The notes below the pieces were generated by a model that was given only the letters and a program-made list of their open reading frames with translations, made no database searches and was not told the DNA's origin. A stretch of DNA of 64,000 bases, from NCBI GenBank assembly GCA_964424805.1, contig CAYRKH010000001.1, forward strand, positions 62,001 through 126,000, written 5' to 3'. Below, piece after piece: positions 31,216 through 40,056 of this stretch. The stretch's first letter is position 1. Each line of letters opens with the position of its first letter. Origin of the DNA: IDS-8 sp964424805. Its GTDB lineage: Bacteria; Pseudomonadota; Gammaproteobacteria; Steroidobacterales; Woeseiaceae. Both the position numbers and the translations under genes were made by a program.

Positions 31216-33993
31216 ATGCCTGTCGCACTGTCGTTCCGTACGGTTCTGGTCGTGGCCTTCCTGCTCTACGGCGGGCTGGCACAGGCGGATGCACTGGTGC
31301 AGGGACAGGTCACGGATGCCGCGACCGGCCGGCCGCTGGCGTCCGCCGACGTGCGCCTGCTGGAGCTGGAGCGCGCGACGACGACGCGGCCTTCCGGCAA
31401 CTTCTCCATGCTCGGCGTGCCGCCGGGACAGTACACGTTGAGCATCCGTTACATCGGTTACGTGCCGCAGGAGCGGGCGATCACCGTGCCGGAGACGGGC
31501 ACCGTCATCGAAGACGTGGGCCTCGCGGCGGTCGGCGAACAAATCGTGGTTACCGGCTTCCGCGCTTCACAGGCCAGCTCCCTGATGGACAAGCGCATGT
31601 CGGACATCATCAAGGAGTCCGTCACGGCCGACGATGCCGGCAAGCTTCCGGACCAGAATGCCGCCGAGGCGCTGCGCCGCATCACCGGGGTGACCTCGAC
31701 GATCGACCAGGGTGAAGGCCGGTACGTCACGGTGCGCGGCGTCGACCCGAGCTATACGAACGTCACGCTCAACAATTCCGTCATCGGCTCGCCGGAAGAC
31801 ACGCGGCGCGTTTCGCTGGACACGATCCCGTCCGAGATCATGTCGAAGATCGAAGTCGTGAAGTCCATCTCTCCCGACATGGACGGCAACGCGGTCGGCG
31901 GCTCCATCAACATCCAGACGCCGAGCGCGTTCGATGACCCGGACGGCATGTTCTTTTCGAGCTCGGCGGATGTCGGCTACTACGACATGAACGGCAAGTA
32001 TCCTTCCCGGGTATCGCTGGGCTACGGCCAGGTATTCGGCCCGGAAGACAACTGGGGCGTGGTGCTGTCGGGCAGCTACTCCGCGCGCGAGTACGCCACC
32101 GAGAACCTGCAGGGTGGCGATCCCTGGGAAGAGGAGGGCGATTTTTTCATCCCGGATTCGCTGGTGCTTCGCGACTACCGTATCCAGCGGGTGCGCAAGG
32201 GCTTCGTCGCGAATATCGAGTACCGGCCGAGCGAGCGCCTGAAGCTGTACCTGAACAACCTGTACAACGCTTTCGAGGACGTCGAGGTGCAGGGTGAGAC
32301 CGTCTGGGACTATCGCAACGGCGACCTGATCAACCAGACGGCGACGTCCGGGCAGTTCACGGAGGGTGAAGGCGAGCGCTTGATGTCCGAGCGCGTGGAG
32401 AAGCAGATTATCCAGACGTCTACCCTGGGAGGCGAGTACCTGTTCGACAACTGGATCGTGGATGCGTCGTTCACCTACGGCGAAGCGAAGCAGAAAACGC
32501 CGACGGACCGGGAATGGTCGTTCGAGCTGGCGGAAGAGCTGCCGATGACCTATGACACGTCCGACCTGTTCTTCGATGTCAACGCCGGTCCGGAATTCCA
32601 CGACCCGTCGCTGTACGAGTTCAATGAATACCTGCGCGGCGGGCAGATGGTCGACGGCGAGAACACTGCGTTCGAAATCAACCTGCAGCGGCAGATGGAT
32701 TTCGGCTACATCAAGTTCGGCGCGAAGCGCATGACGCGCGACAAGAACTCCGACCAGAACATGACCGTCTTTGACGGCTTCGCCGACGACTTCTTTGCGC
32801 AGGGATTCACCCTGCCGGGCAAGGACGGGTTCTATTCGAGCGTACGGCCTTATTACGATTTCGGGTTCCGCCTGGACTACGACGCGCTCGAGAGTTTCTA
32901 CACCGGTAACGACACGGGCTTCGAAGCCAGCGATGCCGACACGGTCGCTGAATCCTTCGGTGCCGATTTCGACGTCTCCGAGGACGTGACCGCCGGCTAC
33001 GTCATGGCGGTGGTCGATGTCGGCCGCGCCACCTTCACCGGCGGCGTTCGGGTGGAGCGTACGGAAGCCGAGTTCTCGGCGTTCAATATCCTGTTCGAGG
33101 ACGGCGACGCGCTGCCGCCGACCCGGGTCACCGGCGGCGACGACTACACCAACTGGCTGCCGAGCCTGCAGATGCGGCTGCAGATGAGGGACGACCTGAT
33201 CCTGCGCGCCGCGTGGACCAACACGATCGGCCGGCCGTCCTTCGACGTTGCCGTGCCGTTTCGCCTGTTCGAGGTCGATGAGGATGAGCCGGGGGTATTC
33301 GAGGGCGAAATCGAAGCCGGTAACCCGAATCTCCAGGCACTCGAGTCGATGAACCTCGACCTGTCCATAGAGTGGTACCTGGAATCCGCGGGGCTGCTTT
33401 CGGCCGGCATCTTTTACAAGGACATCGATAACCCGATCTTCACCCGCTTTACGGAGCTGGAAGACACCACGTTCGAGGGCCGCTTCTTCAGCGAGCTGGT
33501 GATCGAGACCACCGACAACGCCGAGTCGGGTGAGATCCTCGGTGTGGAGCTGAACTACCAGCAGCAGTTCCGCGGCTTGCCGGAGCCCTTCAACGGCCTC
33601 GGTGTCGCGTTCAACTACACCTGGTCCGACAGCGAAGCGACCGTGTTCGATCGCGGCGATAAGGTGCCGTTCTTCCTGCAGTCGGACCGTATCGGCAACG
33701 CGGCGCTGTTCTACGAGTACAGCGGCTTCGAGGCGCGGCTCGCATTCACGTACTACAGCGATTACCTGGACGCGCTGGCGGCCGATCCCTCCCAGGACGT
33801 CTACATCGACGATCGCGGCCAGCTCGACTTCAAGACCAGCTTCGCGTTCACGGAGCACGTCTCCGCCTTCTTCGAATGGAAGAACATCACTGACGAGCCG
33901 CTGCGCTTCTTCAGCGGCGACAACGAACGCCGCCTCGCCGAAAACGAATTCTACGGCTGGAACATGACGGCGGGCGTACAAATCCAGTTCTAA
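31216..33993 (+). CDS. TonB-dependent receptor (Xanthomonas/Caulobacter type), candidate inositol-phosphate/phytate transporter
   Basis: The 925-residue outer-membrane receptor has a signal peptide (cleaved near AQADA), an N-terminal carboxypeptidase-regulatory-like beta-sandwich (about 27-110, VTDAATGRPLASADV...YIGYVPQ), a plug domain (IVVTGFRASQASSL, SVTADDAGKLPDQNAAEALRRI, EVVKSISPDMDGNAVGGSIN) and a 22-strand barrel ending in the terminal Phe of VQIQF. The plug sequence fits the Xanthomonas-Caulobacter family used for scarce nutrients. The gene is divergent from iolR with shared operators, so the imported ligand is probably inositol, an inositol phosphate or phytate. Its specificity cannot be read from the sequence. 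The stop codon adjoins a repeat array. Confidence 0.88.
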   Translation: MPVALSFRTVLVVAFLLYGGLAQADALVQGQVTDAATGRPLASADVRLLELERATTTRPSGNFSMLGVPPGQYTLSIRYIGYVPQERAITVPETGTVIEDVGLAAVGEQIVVTGFRASQASSLMDKRMSDIIKESVTADDAGKLPDQNAAEALRRITGVTSTIDQGEGRYVTVRGVDPSYTNVTLNNSVIGSPEDTRRVSLDTIPSEIMSKIEVVKSISPDMDGNAVGGSINIQTPSAFDDPDGMFFSSSADVGYYDMNGKYPSRVSLGYGQVFGPEDNWGVVLSGSYSAREYATENLQGGDPWEEEGDFFIPDSLVLRDYRIQRVRKGFVANIEYRPSERLKLYLNNLYNAFEDVEVQGETVWDYRNGDLINQTATSGQFTEGEGERLMSERVEKQIIQTSTLGGEYLFDNWIVDASFTYGEAKQKTPTDREWSFELAEELPMTYDTSDLFFDVNAGPEFHDPSLYEFNEYLRGGQMVDGENTAFEINLQRQMDFGYIKFGAKRMTRDKNSDQNMTVFDGFADDFFAQGFTLPGKDGFYSSVRPYYDFGFRLDYDALESFYTGNDTGFEASDADTVAESFGADFDVSEDVTAGYVMAVVDVGRATFTGGVRVERTEAEFSAFNILFEDGDALPPTRVTGGDDYTNWLPSLQMRLQMRDDLILRAAWTNTIGRPSFDVAVPFRLFEVDEDEPGVFEGEIEAGNPNLQALESMNLDLSIEWYLESAGLLSAGIFYKDIDNPIFTRFTELEDTTFEGRFFSELVIETTDNAESGEILGVELNYQQQFRGLPEPFNGLGVAFNYTWSDSEATVFDRGDKVPFFLQSDRIGNAALFYEYSGFEARLAFTYYSDYLDALAADPSQDVYIDDRGQLDFKTSFAFTEHVSAFFEWKNITDEPLRFFSGDNERRLAENEFYGWNMTAGVQIQF

Positions 33994-34073
33994 AAGGTGT
34001 CAGGTTTATTTTCTTCCAAAAAGGTGTCAGGTTTATTTTCTTCCAAAAGGTGTCCAAAAAGGTGTCAGGTTTA
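33993..34073 (+). repeat. GGTGTCAGGTTTA repeat array, left side of the gap
   Basis: Three direct copies of AAAGGTGTCAGGTTTA at 33993, 34020 and 34058, with TTTTCTTCCAA spacers (27-base unit; one unit has an 11-base partial copy inserted). The array begins at the receptor stop codon and runs into the N gap. Confidence 0.9.
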
Positions 34074-34173
34074 NNNNNNNNNNNNNNNNNNNNNNNNNNN
34101 NNNNNNNNNNNNNNNNNNNNNNNNNNNNNNNNNNNNNNNNNNNNNNNNNNNNNNNNNNNNNNNNNNNNNNNNN
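34074..34173. other. Assembly gap of 100 N
   Basis: Exactly 100 unknown bases, the conventional gap filler, so the real length is unknown. The sequence on both sides is the same repeat array, so the assembly probably broke on this repeat. A longer array or a mobile element could be missing here. Confidence 0.97.
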
Positions 34174-34505
34174 AAAAGGTGTCAGGTTTATTTTCTTCCA
34201 AAAGGTGTCCAAAAAGGTGTCAGGTTTATTTGTTTGTTTTGATTCCTGATGAAAGCTGGCAGGTGTTCGTTGTTTTCTGACGACAAATAACCCTGACACC
34301 TTTTCCTTTCCCCGCAAATAACCCTGACACCTTTTCCACAAATAAACCTGACACCTTTTCCCCTTTTCCGAAAACCTGACACCCCTTTCCTTTTCCTACC
34401 CGACAAACTGGCGCCTTCTCCCCCGGCGCCCATTTATCCTTTTCCTCGTTAGGGAATAGAAATAAACCTGACACCTTTAACAGGGAAAATAAACCTGACA
34501 CCTTT
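34174..34505. repeat. GGTGTCAGGTTTA repeat array, right side: two direct then six inverted copies
   Basis: Direct copies start at 34175 and 34213. Inverted copies (TAAACCTGACACCTTT or variants) start at 34288, 34319, 34343, 34371 (degenerate), 34463 and 34490. Direct and inverted copies face each other around 34230-34285. The stretch 34380-34460 holds no gene. This kind of family often surrounds IS200/RAYT-type transposase genes in other genomes; none is visible here. There is no coding capacity from 33994 to 34592. Confidence 0.88.
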
Positions 34506-34592
34506 TTAGGCTGGCGTGTGCGGGCGGATCGTTTACAATCTCCGACCCCCCTTTTTCGTTGATCACCTCAGTTGAAGGAGAGCGCATCCATC

Positions 34593-35420
34593 ATGACCGC
34601 CAAGCCCGTGCCAAGCGCAGAGCGTCGCCAGACGATGGCCGAGAAGGCCGACATCCACGAGTTGTACGAGGAGGCGGTGCAGGACGTCGAGATGGAGGTC
34701 GATTTCCTGCTGAGCACCTTCAAGGAGCTGCGCGGGAGGACCCCACGTACTTTTCGCGAGGACTTCTGTGGCACCGCCAGCGCCTGCTGCGAATGGGTGC
34801 GCCGCGGACGCGAGTTCAAGGCCATCGGGGTCGACATCGACCCTTCCGTGCTGGAGTGGGGCCGCAAGAACCGGGTAGGGCGCTTGTCCGCCAAGGAGCA
34901 GGCGCGGGTGCAGCTGCTGGAGTCCGACGTGCTGACGGTCGAAACGGCGCCGGTCGACGTGATCGCTGCACTCAACTTCAGCTATTTCATTTTCGACACG
35001 CGCGAGAAGCTGCGCACCTATTTCCGCCGCTGCTTCGAGGCGCTGAAAGACGACGGCGTGCTGTTCCTGGACCTGTACGGCGGACCGGAGGCCCAGGAAG
35101 AGACGAAGGAAAAAACCAAGTACAAGAAGTTCACCTATATCTGGCACCAGGCGGTCTTCCATCCGGTTACGCATTTCGCGCGTTGCCACATCCATTTCAA
35201 GTTCCCGGACGGCTCGAAGATCAAGAAGGCGTTCACGTACGAGTGGCGCCTTTGGTCGGCGCCCGATATCCGCGAGCTCCTGCTGGAAGCGGGCTTTTCC
35301 AAGGCAACCGTCTACTGGGAAGGCGAAGACGAGGATGGCGAGGGCAACGGCGAATTCACGCCCGACGAGAAGGGGGTGGCGGACCTCGCCTGGATCGCCT
35401 ACCTCGTGGCGGAGAAATAG
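34593..35420 (+). CDS. Class I SAM-dependent methyltransferase-like protein
   Basis: The product has 275 residues from ATG 34593 (TTG 34572 is possible; GAAGGAG at 34574-34580 serves the ATG). The Rossmann-type core shows a FREDFCGTASACCEW motif I variant, the acidic end of strand 2 in IGVDIDPSVLEWG, DVIAALNFSYFIF and the post-motif DGVLFLDLYGG. It is rich in lysine and glutamate near the C-terminus (EGEDEDGEGNGEF). The substrate is unknown and neighbours give no hint. It lies between the repeat array and a signalling gene group, and its promoter may have been affected by the repeats. Confidence 0.75.
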   Translation: MTAKPVPSAERRQTMAEKADIHELYEEAVQDVEMEVDFLLSTFKELRGRTPRTFREDFCGTASACCEWVRRGREFKAIGVDIDPSVLEWGRKNRVGRLSAKEQARVQLLESDVLTVETAPVDVIAALNFSYFIFDTREKLRTYFRRCFEALKDDGVLFLDLYGGPEAQEETKEKTKYKKFTYIWHQAVFHPVTHFARCHIHFKFPDGSKIKKAFTYEWRLWSAPDIRELLLEAGFSKATVYWEGEDEDGEGNGEFTPDEKGVADLAWIAYLVAEK

Positions 35421-35536
35421 CCCGAGCGCCCCTGGCGAAGGAAGAAACCGAGACGGCGTCTGTGACGTGCACACGGTCGCCGTTTCCCACATTGCCCTAA
35501 ACTGCCCCCTGCCTCTGGCGAGAGACGACTCGGGCG

Positions 35537-36772
35537 ATGGAAAACGCAAAAAGGCGAGCAGGGCATCCGGCCGGGCAGCGGCAGGATCGGCCGCCGGCGT
35601 CGAACGGCAGCGACGACGCGTGGATGAGCGAGAGGCACTCGCTGGTCCAGCGCATCGCGCGTCTCGAGGCCGCGCTCGCACTCACGGCCGGCACTGTGCA
35701 CGACGTCAACAACGTGCTGACCGTCCTCTCCGGCAACCTGTTCCTGCTGACCGAAGGCGTGCGCGACCAGCCCGAGCTCTACGAGAAGGCCAGGCGGGCG
35801 CGTAACGCCGCCGAGCGCGGCAGCACGCTGCTGCGGGAACTGCTCACCTACGGTCGCGACCCGGACGACGAAACCCGCGCTATCAATCCCGCCGACCACG
35901 TCGCCGCCCTGCAACCGCTGCTCGCGCGGGCGATCGGCGGCGATCACGAGCTCGAGATCGACGTCGACCAGTCGGCCGGCTCAGTCGATGCGAGCGCGGC
36001 GCAGTTCGAGAGCGTATTGATCAACCTGGCCATCAACGCGCGCGACGCCCTGAAACGGCGCGGGAAGGTACGCATCGGCGTGCGCAAAGCCGAAGCGGAC
36101 GGACGGCAGCCGGCGCCAAAGGGTCTCGCGCGCGGCACCTACGTGTGCGTCGAGGTCGCGGACGACGGCTGCGGGATACCGGAGGAGCACCTGGCGCGCG
36201 TGACGGAGCCGCTGTTCAGCACCAAGCCCCCGGACCGCGGCAGCGGCCTCGGGCTCAGCATGGTCAAGCGCTTTGCCGAGGAACTGGACGGCGCGCTGGC
36301 CATCGACAGCGCCGAAGGCCGCGGCACCCGGGTGCAGGTCTGGCTGCCCCGCTCGGGGAGGCTCGCCGAGACGACCGCGAATATGACGCTGCCGCTGTCC
36401 ACGCTGCCCGGCGGCGACGAAACGATCGTCCTGCTGTCACGCGACGCCGATGTGCGCACGTCGATGCAGCAGATACTGGAAGCGCTCGGCTACTCCGTGC
36501 GAGTCGCCGAAGGCCCCGAGGCGGTGGAGCCGCTGCTCGTGCAGGCACCTGCGCCGGCCCTGCTGATCGCGGAGCGCTCGAGCGAGGCAGCAAAAGCCGA
36601 GCGCCGCTGGCTGCAAACGCTCCGGGAGCAGAACGGCCGGCTGCGCCACGTCGCGCTCCTGCAGCCCGGCGCGGACCCCGGCGAGGCGGCGGGGGACGCT
36701 GACAGCCACCTCTATCGACCCGTGAACGTGCTGGCGCTGGCGCAGGTAGTGCGCCGCGTCCTGGAGGCCTGA
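35537..36772 (+). CDS. Sensor histidine kinase with degenerate C-terminal receiver
   Basis: The 411-residue cytoplasmic kinase lacks membrane helices or an obvious sensor domain. The phospho-acceptor is His55 in GTVHDVNNVLTVLSGN, followed by HATPase boxes: LINLAINARDAL (N), ADDGCGIPEEH (G1), EPLFSTKP (F) and GSGLGLSMV (G2). Residues about 295-411 have a receiver fold (ETIVLLSRDADVRTSMQQIL) but the phospho-Asp position reads LLIAERSSE, so it is likely a pseudo-receiver. It is encoded 1 base before the receiver-EAL gene, presumably its output partner. The signal sensed is not evident. Confidence 0.87.
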   Translation: MENAKRRAGHPAGQRQDRPPASNGSDDAWMSERHSLVQRIARLEAALALTAGTVHDVNNVLTVLSGNLFLLTEGVRDQPELYEKARRARNAAERGSTLLRELLTYGRDPDDETRAINPADHVAALQPLLARAIGGDHELEIDVDQSAGSVDASAAQFESVLINLAINARDALKRRGKVRIGVRKAEADGRQPAPKGLARGTYVCVEVADDGCGIPEEHLARVTEPLFSTKPPDRGSGLGLSMVKRFAEELDGALAIDSAEGRGTRVQVWLPRSGRLAETTANMTLPLSTLPGGDETIVLLSRDADVRTSMQQILEALGYSVRVAEGPEAVEPLLVQAPAPALLIAERSSEAAKAERRWLQTLREQNGRLRHVALLQPGADPGEAAGDADSHLYRPVNVLALAQVVRRVLEA

Positions 36773-36773
36773 C

Positions 36774-37988
36774 ATGAGCAATTCCCGCCGCACGGCCGCG
36801 CGGCTGCTGGTGCTGGATGACGACGTAGAGCTTGGCGAGCTCATCGGCGAGCTCGGCCGGCGCGCCGGTTTCGACACCGCCGTCACGCACGACGCGGCGT
36901 CGTTCAACGAAGAGCTCGGCCGCGCCGCGCCGGACCTGATCGTGCTGGACCTGCAGATGCCGGATACCGACGGCATCGAGATCCTGCGGGACCTGGCCGC
37001 CGGCGGCACCGCCGCCGGTATCCTGCTCGTCTCCGGCATGGACAACCGTACCATCGCCGGCGCCGAGCACTTCGGGCGCAACGCCGGCCTGAAAATCCTC
37101 GGCACCCTGCAAAAGCCGTTCACCCCCGAGCTGATGTTGAGCAAGCTGTCCTCCGCGCACGAGGCGACGCGGCGGCTCACCAGCGAGGACCTGTCGCGCG
37201 CGATCCTGCAGGGCGAGCTCGTGCTGCGCTACCAGCCGGTGGTCCGGCGCCTGCGCTCCGGCGCCTGGCACGCGGAATCGGTAGAAGCCCTCCTGCGCTG
37301 GGACCATCCCGCGCTCGGTTTGCTCGTGCCGCCGCAGTTCCTGAGCCTGATCGACTCCGATCGCGGCGAGCTGATGAAGCAGCTCACGGATTTCGTGTTC
37401 GAGAGCGGGATCCAGCAGCTGCGCGTATGGCAGGCCGAAGGCTTTCATATCGGCCTGCGCGTCAACGTGGCGGCCGGGCTGATCGCGGATGCCGGGTTCC
37501 CGGATCGCCTCGAGGCACTGCTGAACGAGCATGAAACCGACCCCGAGCTCCTGACGCTCGAGATCCGCGAGGTGGCGGATCTCGGGCTGTCGAGCAAGGG
37601 CACGGACATCCTGACGCGGCTGCGGCTGAAGTCGATCAAGCTGGCGCTGGACGACTTCGGCGCTCCCGGCTCCGCGCTGAACGCCTGGCATTCGCTGCCT
37701 TTCGGCGAGCTCAAGATCGATCGCAGCCTGACCACCGAGCTCACCCATGCCGATGGCGCGTCCATCGTCATGGGCGGCCTCGTCGATATCGCGCACCGGC
37801 TGGACATGGCCTGCTGTGCCGTCGGCGTGGAGACCCCCGAGCAGCTCAAGCTGCTCGATGACCTCGGGTGCGACCTGGCACAGGGTTTCTACATCGGCGC
37901 ACCGCTGCCCGCGGCGAAGCTCCCGCAGGCGCTCGGCGACTGGACCGCGGAGCTCGCCGGCGGCAAGGTGGAAAGCACCGCCCGCTGA
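36774..37988 (+). CDS. Response regulator with EAL (c-di-GMP phosphodiesterase) domain
   Basis: The 404-residue product has an N-terminal receiver with phospho-Asp59 (LIVLDLQMPDTDG), the acidic pair DDD near residues 15-17 and a Lys in LQKPFTPE. The C-terminal EAL domain (about 145-395) keeps the catalytic set: ESVEALLRW, RVNVAAG, LEIREV, LDDFGAPGSAL, LKIDRSL, GVETPEQ and AQGFYIG. The loop DDFGTGYSS is altered to DDFGAPGSA and EGVE reads VGVE, so activity may be reduced or regulated differently. It probably lowers c-di-GMP in response to the adjacent kinase. Flagellar genes 20 kb away are a possible output, but this is only suggestive. Confidence 0.88.
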   Translation: MSNSRRTAARLLVLDDDVELGELIGELGRRAGFDTAVTHDAASFNEELGRAAPDLIVLDLQMPDTDGIEILRDLAAGGTAAGILLVSGMDNRTIAGAEHFGRNAGLKILGTLQKPFTPELMLSKLSSAHEATRRLTSEDLSRAILQGELVLRYQPVVRRLRSGAWHAESVEALLRWDHPALGLLVPPQFLSLIDSDRGELMKQLTDFVFESGIQQLRVWQAEGFHIGLRVNVAAGLIADAGFPDRLEALLNEHETDPELLTLEIREVADLGLSSKGTDILTRLRLKSIKLALDDFGAPGSALNAWHSLPFGELKIDRSLTTELTHADGASIVMGGLVDIAHRLDMACCAVGVETPEQLKLLDDLGCDLAQGFYIGAPLPAAKLPQALGDWTAELAGGKVESTAR

Positions 37989-38054
37989 CCGTTCCCGGGG
38001 ATTCGCGTATAGTTCGCCGGGAGGACGGTAAGAACGGAACCAGAAAAGGCCTCC

Positions 38055-38951
38055 ATGGCAAAAGACCTCGAAGTCGCAATCCTTTTCGCCGACGTCGTGG
38101 GCAGCACCCAGCTTTACGAGCAATACGGCGACGCCCGGGCCAGCGAAACCGTCGCGCTCTGCCTCGACGTCATGAAGGACGCCACCCACCAGTTCAATGG
38201 CACCGTCATCAAGACCATTGGCGATGAGGTCATGTCGACGTTCCCGACGGTCGACGACGCCATGGATGCCGCGAGCCAGATGCAGGCGCGAATCAGCGAA
38301 GAGCACTCCGGCGAGGGGCGTATCCCGGTCTCCATCCGGATCGGCTGCCACTTCGGACCGGTCGTGCAGGAACGCAACGACATCTTCGGCGCTGCCGTGC
38401 ACACCGCCAACCGCATGACGTCGCAGGCCAAGGCGCGCCAGATCGTCATTTCCGGCGCGACGGCCGACCGCATGGGCGACGAGTGGCGCAAGCAGACCCG
38501 CCAGATCGACGTTGCCACGGTCCGCGGCCGCATCGACGAGGTCGCGCTGTTCGAGGTCATGTGGCAGCCCGAAGAAGCTACCAGCATGCTACCCACCATC
38601 GAGTGGGAGAACCGCTCCCGCGGTCCCAGCCGTCTCGTCCTTTCCTTCCGCGACCAGACGGTCGTCGTCAACGACCAGCACAAGAGCATCAACATCGGCC
38701 GGGCCGACGACAATGACCTCGTCGTCAAGGGCAACCTGATATCGCGCATTCACGCCCGGATCGAAATGCGACGCGGCAAGTTCGTGCTCGTGGACGAGAG
38801 CACCAACGGCACCTTCCTGCAGAACGCGCAGGGCGAGGAAGTCTTCGTCCGCCGCGACACGACCGAGCTGACCGGCAAGGGCGTCATCGGCCTGGGCCGC
38901 GTCGCCAAGGCCGGCACCCCGCTCGCCATCCACTTCGCCTGCGAAGACTGA
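38055..38951 (+). CDS. Class III adenylate/guanylate cyclase with FHA domain
   Basis: The product has 298 residues. The N-terminal cyclase domain (about 5-175) has metal ligands Asp13 (LFADVVGST) and Asp57 (VIKTIGDEVM), Lys53 for the base, and the transition-state Asn/Arg in GAAVHTANRM. The C-terminal FHA domain (about 195-298) has NIGRADDNDLVV, LISRIHARIE and STNGTFLQN, the phosphothreonine-binding motifs. It has no membrane helices. It makes a cyclic nucleotide under control of a phosphoprotein partner, so a Ser/Thr kinase elsewhere is implied. It follows the c-di-GMP phosphodiesterase gene by 66 bases, placing three signalling modes side by side. Confidence 0.88.
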   Translation: MAKDLEVAILFADVVGSTQLYEQYGDARASETVALCLDVMKDATHQFNGTVIKTIGDEVMSTFPTVDDAMDAASQMQARISEEHSGEGRIPVSIRIGCHFGPVVQERNDIFGAAVHTANRMTSQAKARQIVISGATADRMGDEWRKQTRQIDVATVRGRIDEVALFEVMWQPEEATSMLPTIEWENRSRGPSRLVLSFRDQTVVVNDQHKSINIGRADDNDLVVKGNLISRIHARIEMRRGKFVLVDESTNGTFLQNAQGEEVFVRRDTTELTGKGVIGLGRVAKAGTPLAIHFACED

Positions 38952-39025
38952 CCCTCGCCCGGCCTGCACGGCGCCGGAGCAGCGCTTGGCGGCCACAGCC
39001 TTCGGCCGCCGTTACGGTGAGCCTG

Positions 39026-40054
39026 CTACCGTTGCACGCGTCCCGAGGCGTCGCCGGCCATCAGCTGCTCGACCTCTGCTACGCCGACGCGGTTGAAGTC
39101 GCCGGAAATCGAGTGCTTGAGGCAGCTCGCCGCCACGGCGAATTCCAGCGCCCGGCGGCGGTCGTCATACGTGTTCAGCCCATAGACCAGGCCGGCCGCG
39201 AAGCTGTCGCCGCCGCCGACACGGTCGACGATGTCCGTGATCTCGTAGGCGCGCGAGACGTGGAAGCCGTCCCGGTCGCGCAGGCAGGCCGACCAGCCGT
39301 TCACGTCGGCGCTTTGCGATTCGCGCAGCGTGATCGCCATGACCGACAGGTTCGGGTACGCCTGCATCATCCTGAGGCTGAGCGCCTCGTAACGGGTGGG
39401 GTCGAGCCTGCCGCTCTCGACGTCTACGTCAGCCGTAATCCCGATCGCCTTCTGGCAGTCTTCCTCGTTCGCAATACCGACGTCCACGTATTTCACGAGC
39501 TCGCGCATCACCTCGGGCGCGGTCTTGCCGTATTTCCAGAGCTTGCCGCGGTAGTTGAAGTCGCAGGATATCGTGAGCCCGTGTGCTTTCGCCGCCTTCG
39601 CGGCCTCGAAGCAGAGGTCCGCGGCGCCCTGGCCCAGCGCCGGCGTGATGCCGGTGAAGTGGAACCAGCGCGCGCCCGAAAAGATATCGTCCCAGGGGAA
39701 ATCACCGGGCCGGGCGTCGGCAATCGCCGAGTGCGCGCGGTCGTAGACAACCTTCGACGGGCGCTGGTTGGCGCCGGTCTCCAGGAAATAGATGCCGACC
39801 CGCTCGCCCGCGCGCCGCACCAGGGACGTGTCGACGCCGAAGGAGCGAAGCTCGCGCAGCGCGGCCTCGCCGACCTCGTTCTTCGGCAGGGCCGTGACGA
39901 ACGCGGCATCGAGCCCGAAGTTCGCGAGCGACACGGCAACGTTTGCCTCGCCGCCGCCAAAGGTGGCCTCGAAAGCGGGGGTCTGGAAGAAGCGCTCGGC
40001 GGCGGGCGCCTTCAGCCGCAGCATGATCTCGCCGAATGTCACGTACTCAGCCAT
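39026..40054 (-). CDS. kdgK: 2-keto-3-deoxygluconate (KDG) kinase
   Basis: The 342-residue PfkB-family kinase has the KDG-kinase opening YVTFGEIMLRLKAP, GGGEANVAVSLANFG, the substrate region GIYFLETGANQRPSKVVYDRAHSA and DFNYRGKLW, and the phosphoryl-transfer motif RVGGGDSFAAGLVYG. It makes KDPG from KDG. Eda (KDPG aldolase) is encoded 2 bases upstream on the same strand, and a mannonate dehydratase that produces KDG lies at 46.2 kb in the same regulon, so the three give a full route from mannonate to pyruvate and glyceraldehyde 3-phosphate. Confidence 0.92.
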   Translation of the reverse strand: MAEYVTFGEIMLRLKAPAAERFFQTPAFEATFGGGEANVAVSLANFGLDAAFVTALPKNEVGEAALRELRSFGVDTSLVRRAGERVGIYFLETGANQRPSKVVYDRAHSAIADARPGDFPWDDIFSGARWFHFTGITPALGQGAADLCFEAAKAAKAHGLTISCDFNYRGKLWKYGKTAPEVMRELVKYVDVGIANEEDCQKAIGITADVDVESGRLDPTRYEALSLRMMQAYPNLSVMAITLRESQSADVNGWSACLRDRDGFHVSRAYEITDIVDRVGGGDSFAAGLVYGLNTYDDRRRALEFAVAASCLKHSISGDFNRVGVAEVEQLMAGDASGRVQR

Positions 40055-40056
40055 TC

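Noticed and set aside
31567..33981. 804-codon minus-strand frame opposite the first TonB receptor
   Set aside because: Composition is typical of antisense GC-rich frames; the plus strand encodes a complete receptor from signal peptide to terminal Phe.
33993..34505. CRISPR-like array
   Set aside because: The units are direct and inverted copies of one 16-base core with no unique spacers of regular length and no cas genes, so this is a dispersed repeat family and not a CRISPR.
36264..38402. 712-codon minus-strand frame across the kinase, EAL and cyclase genes
   Set aside because: It spans three well-supported plus-strand genes and has no domain of its own.
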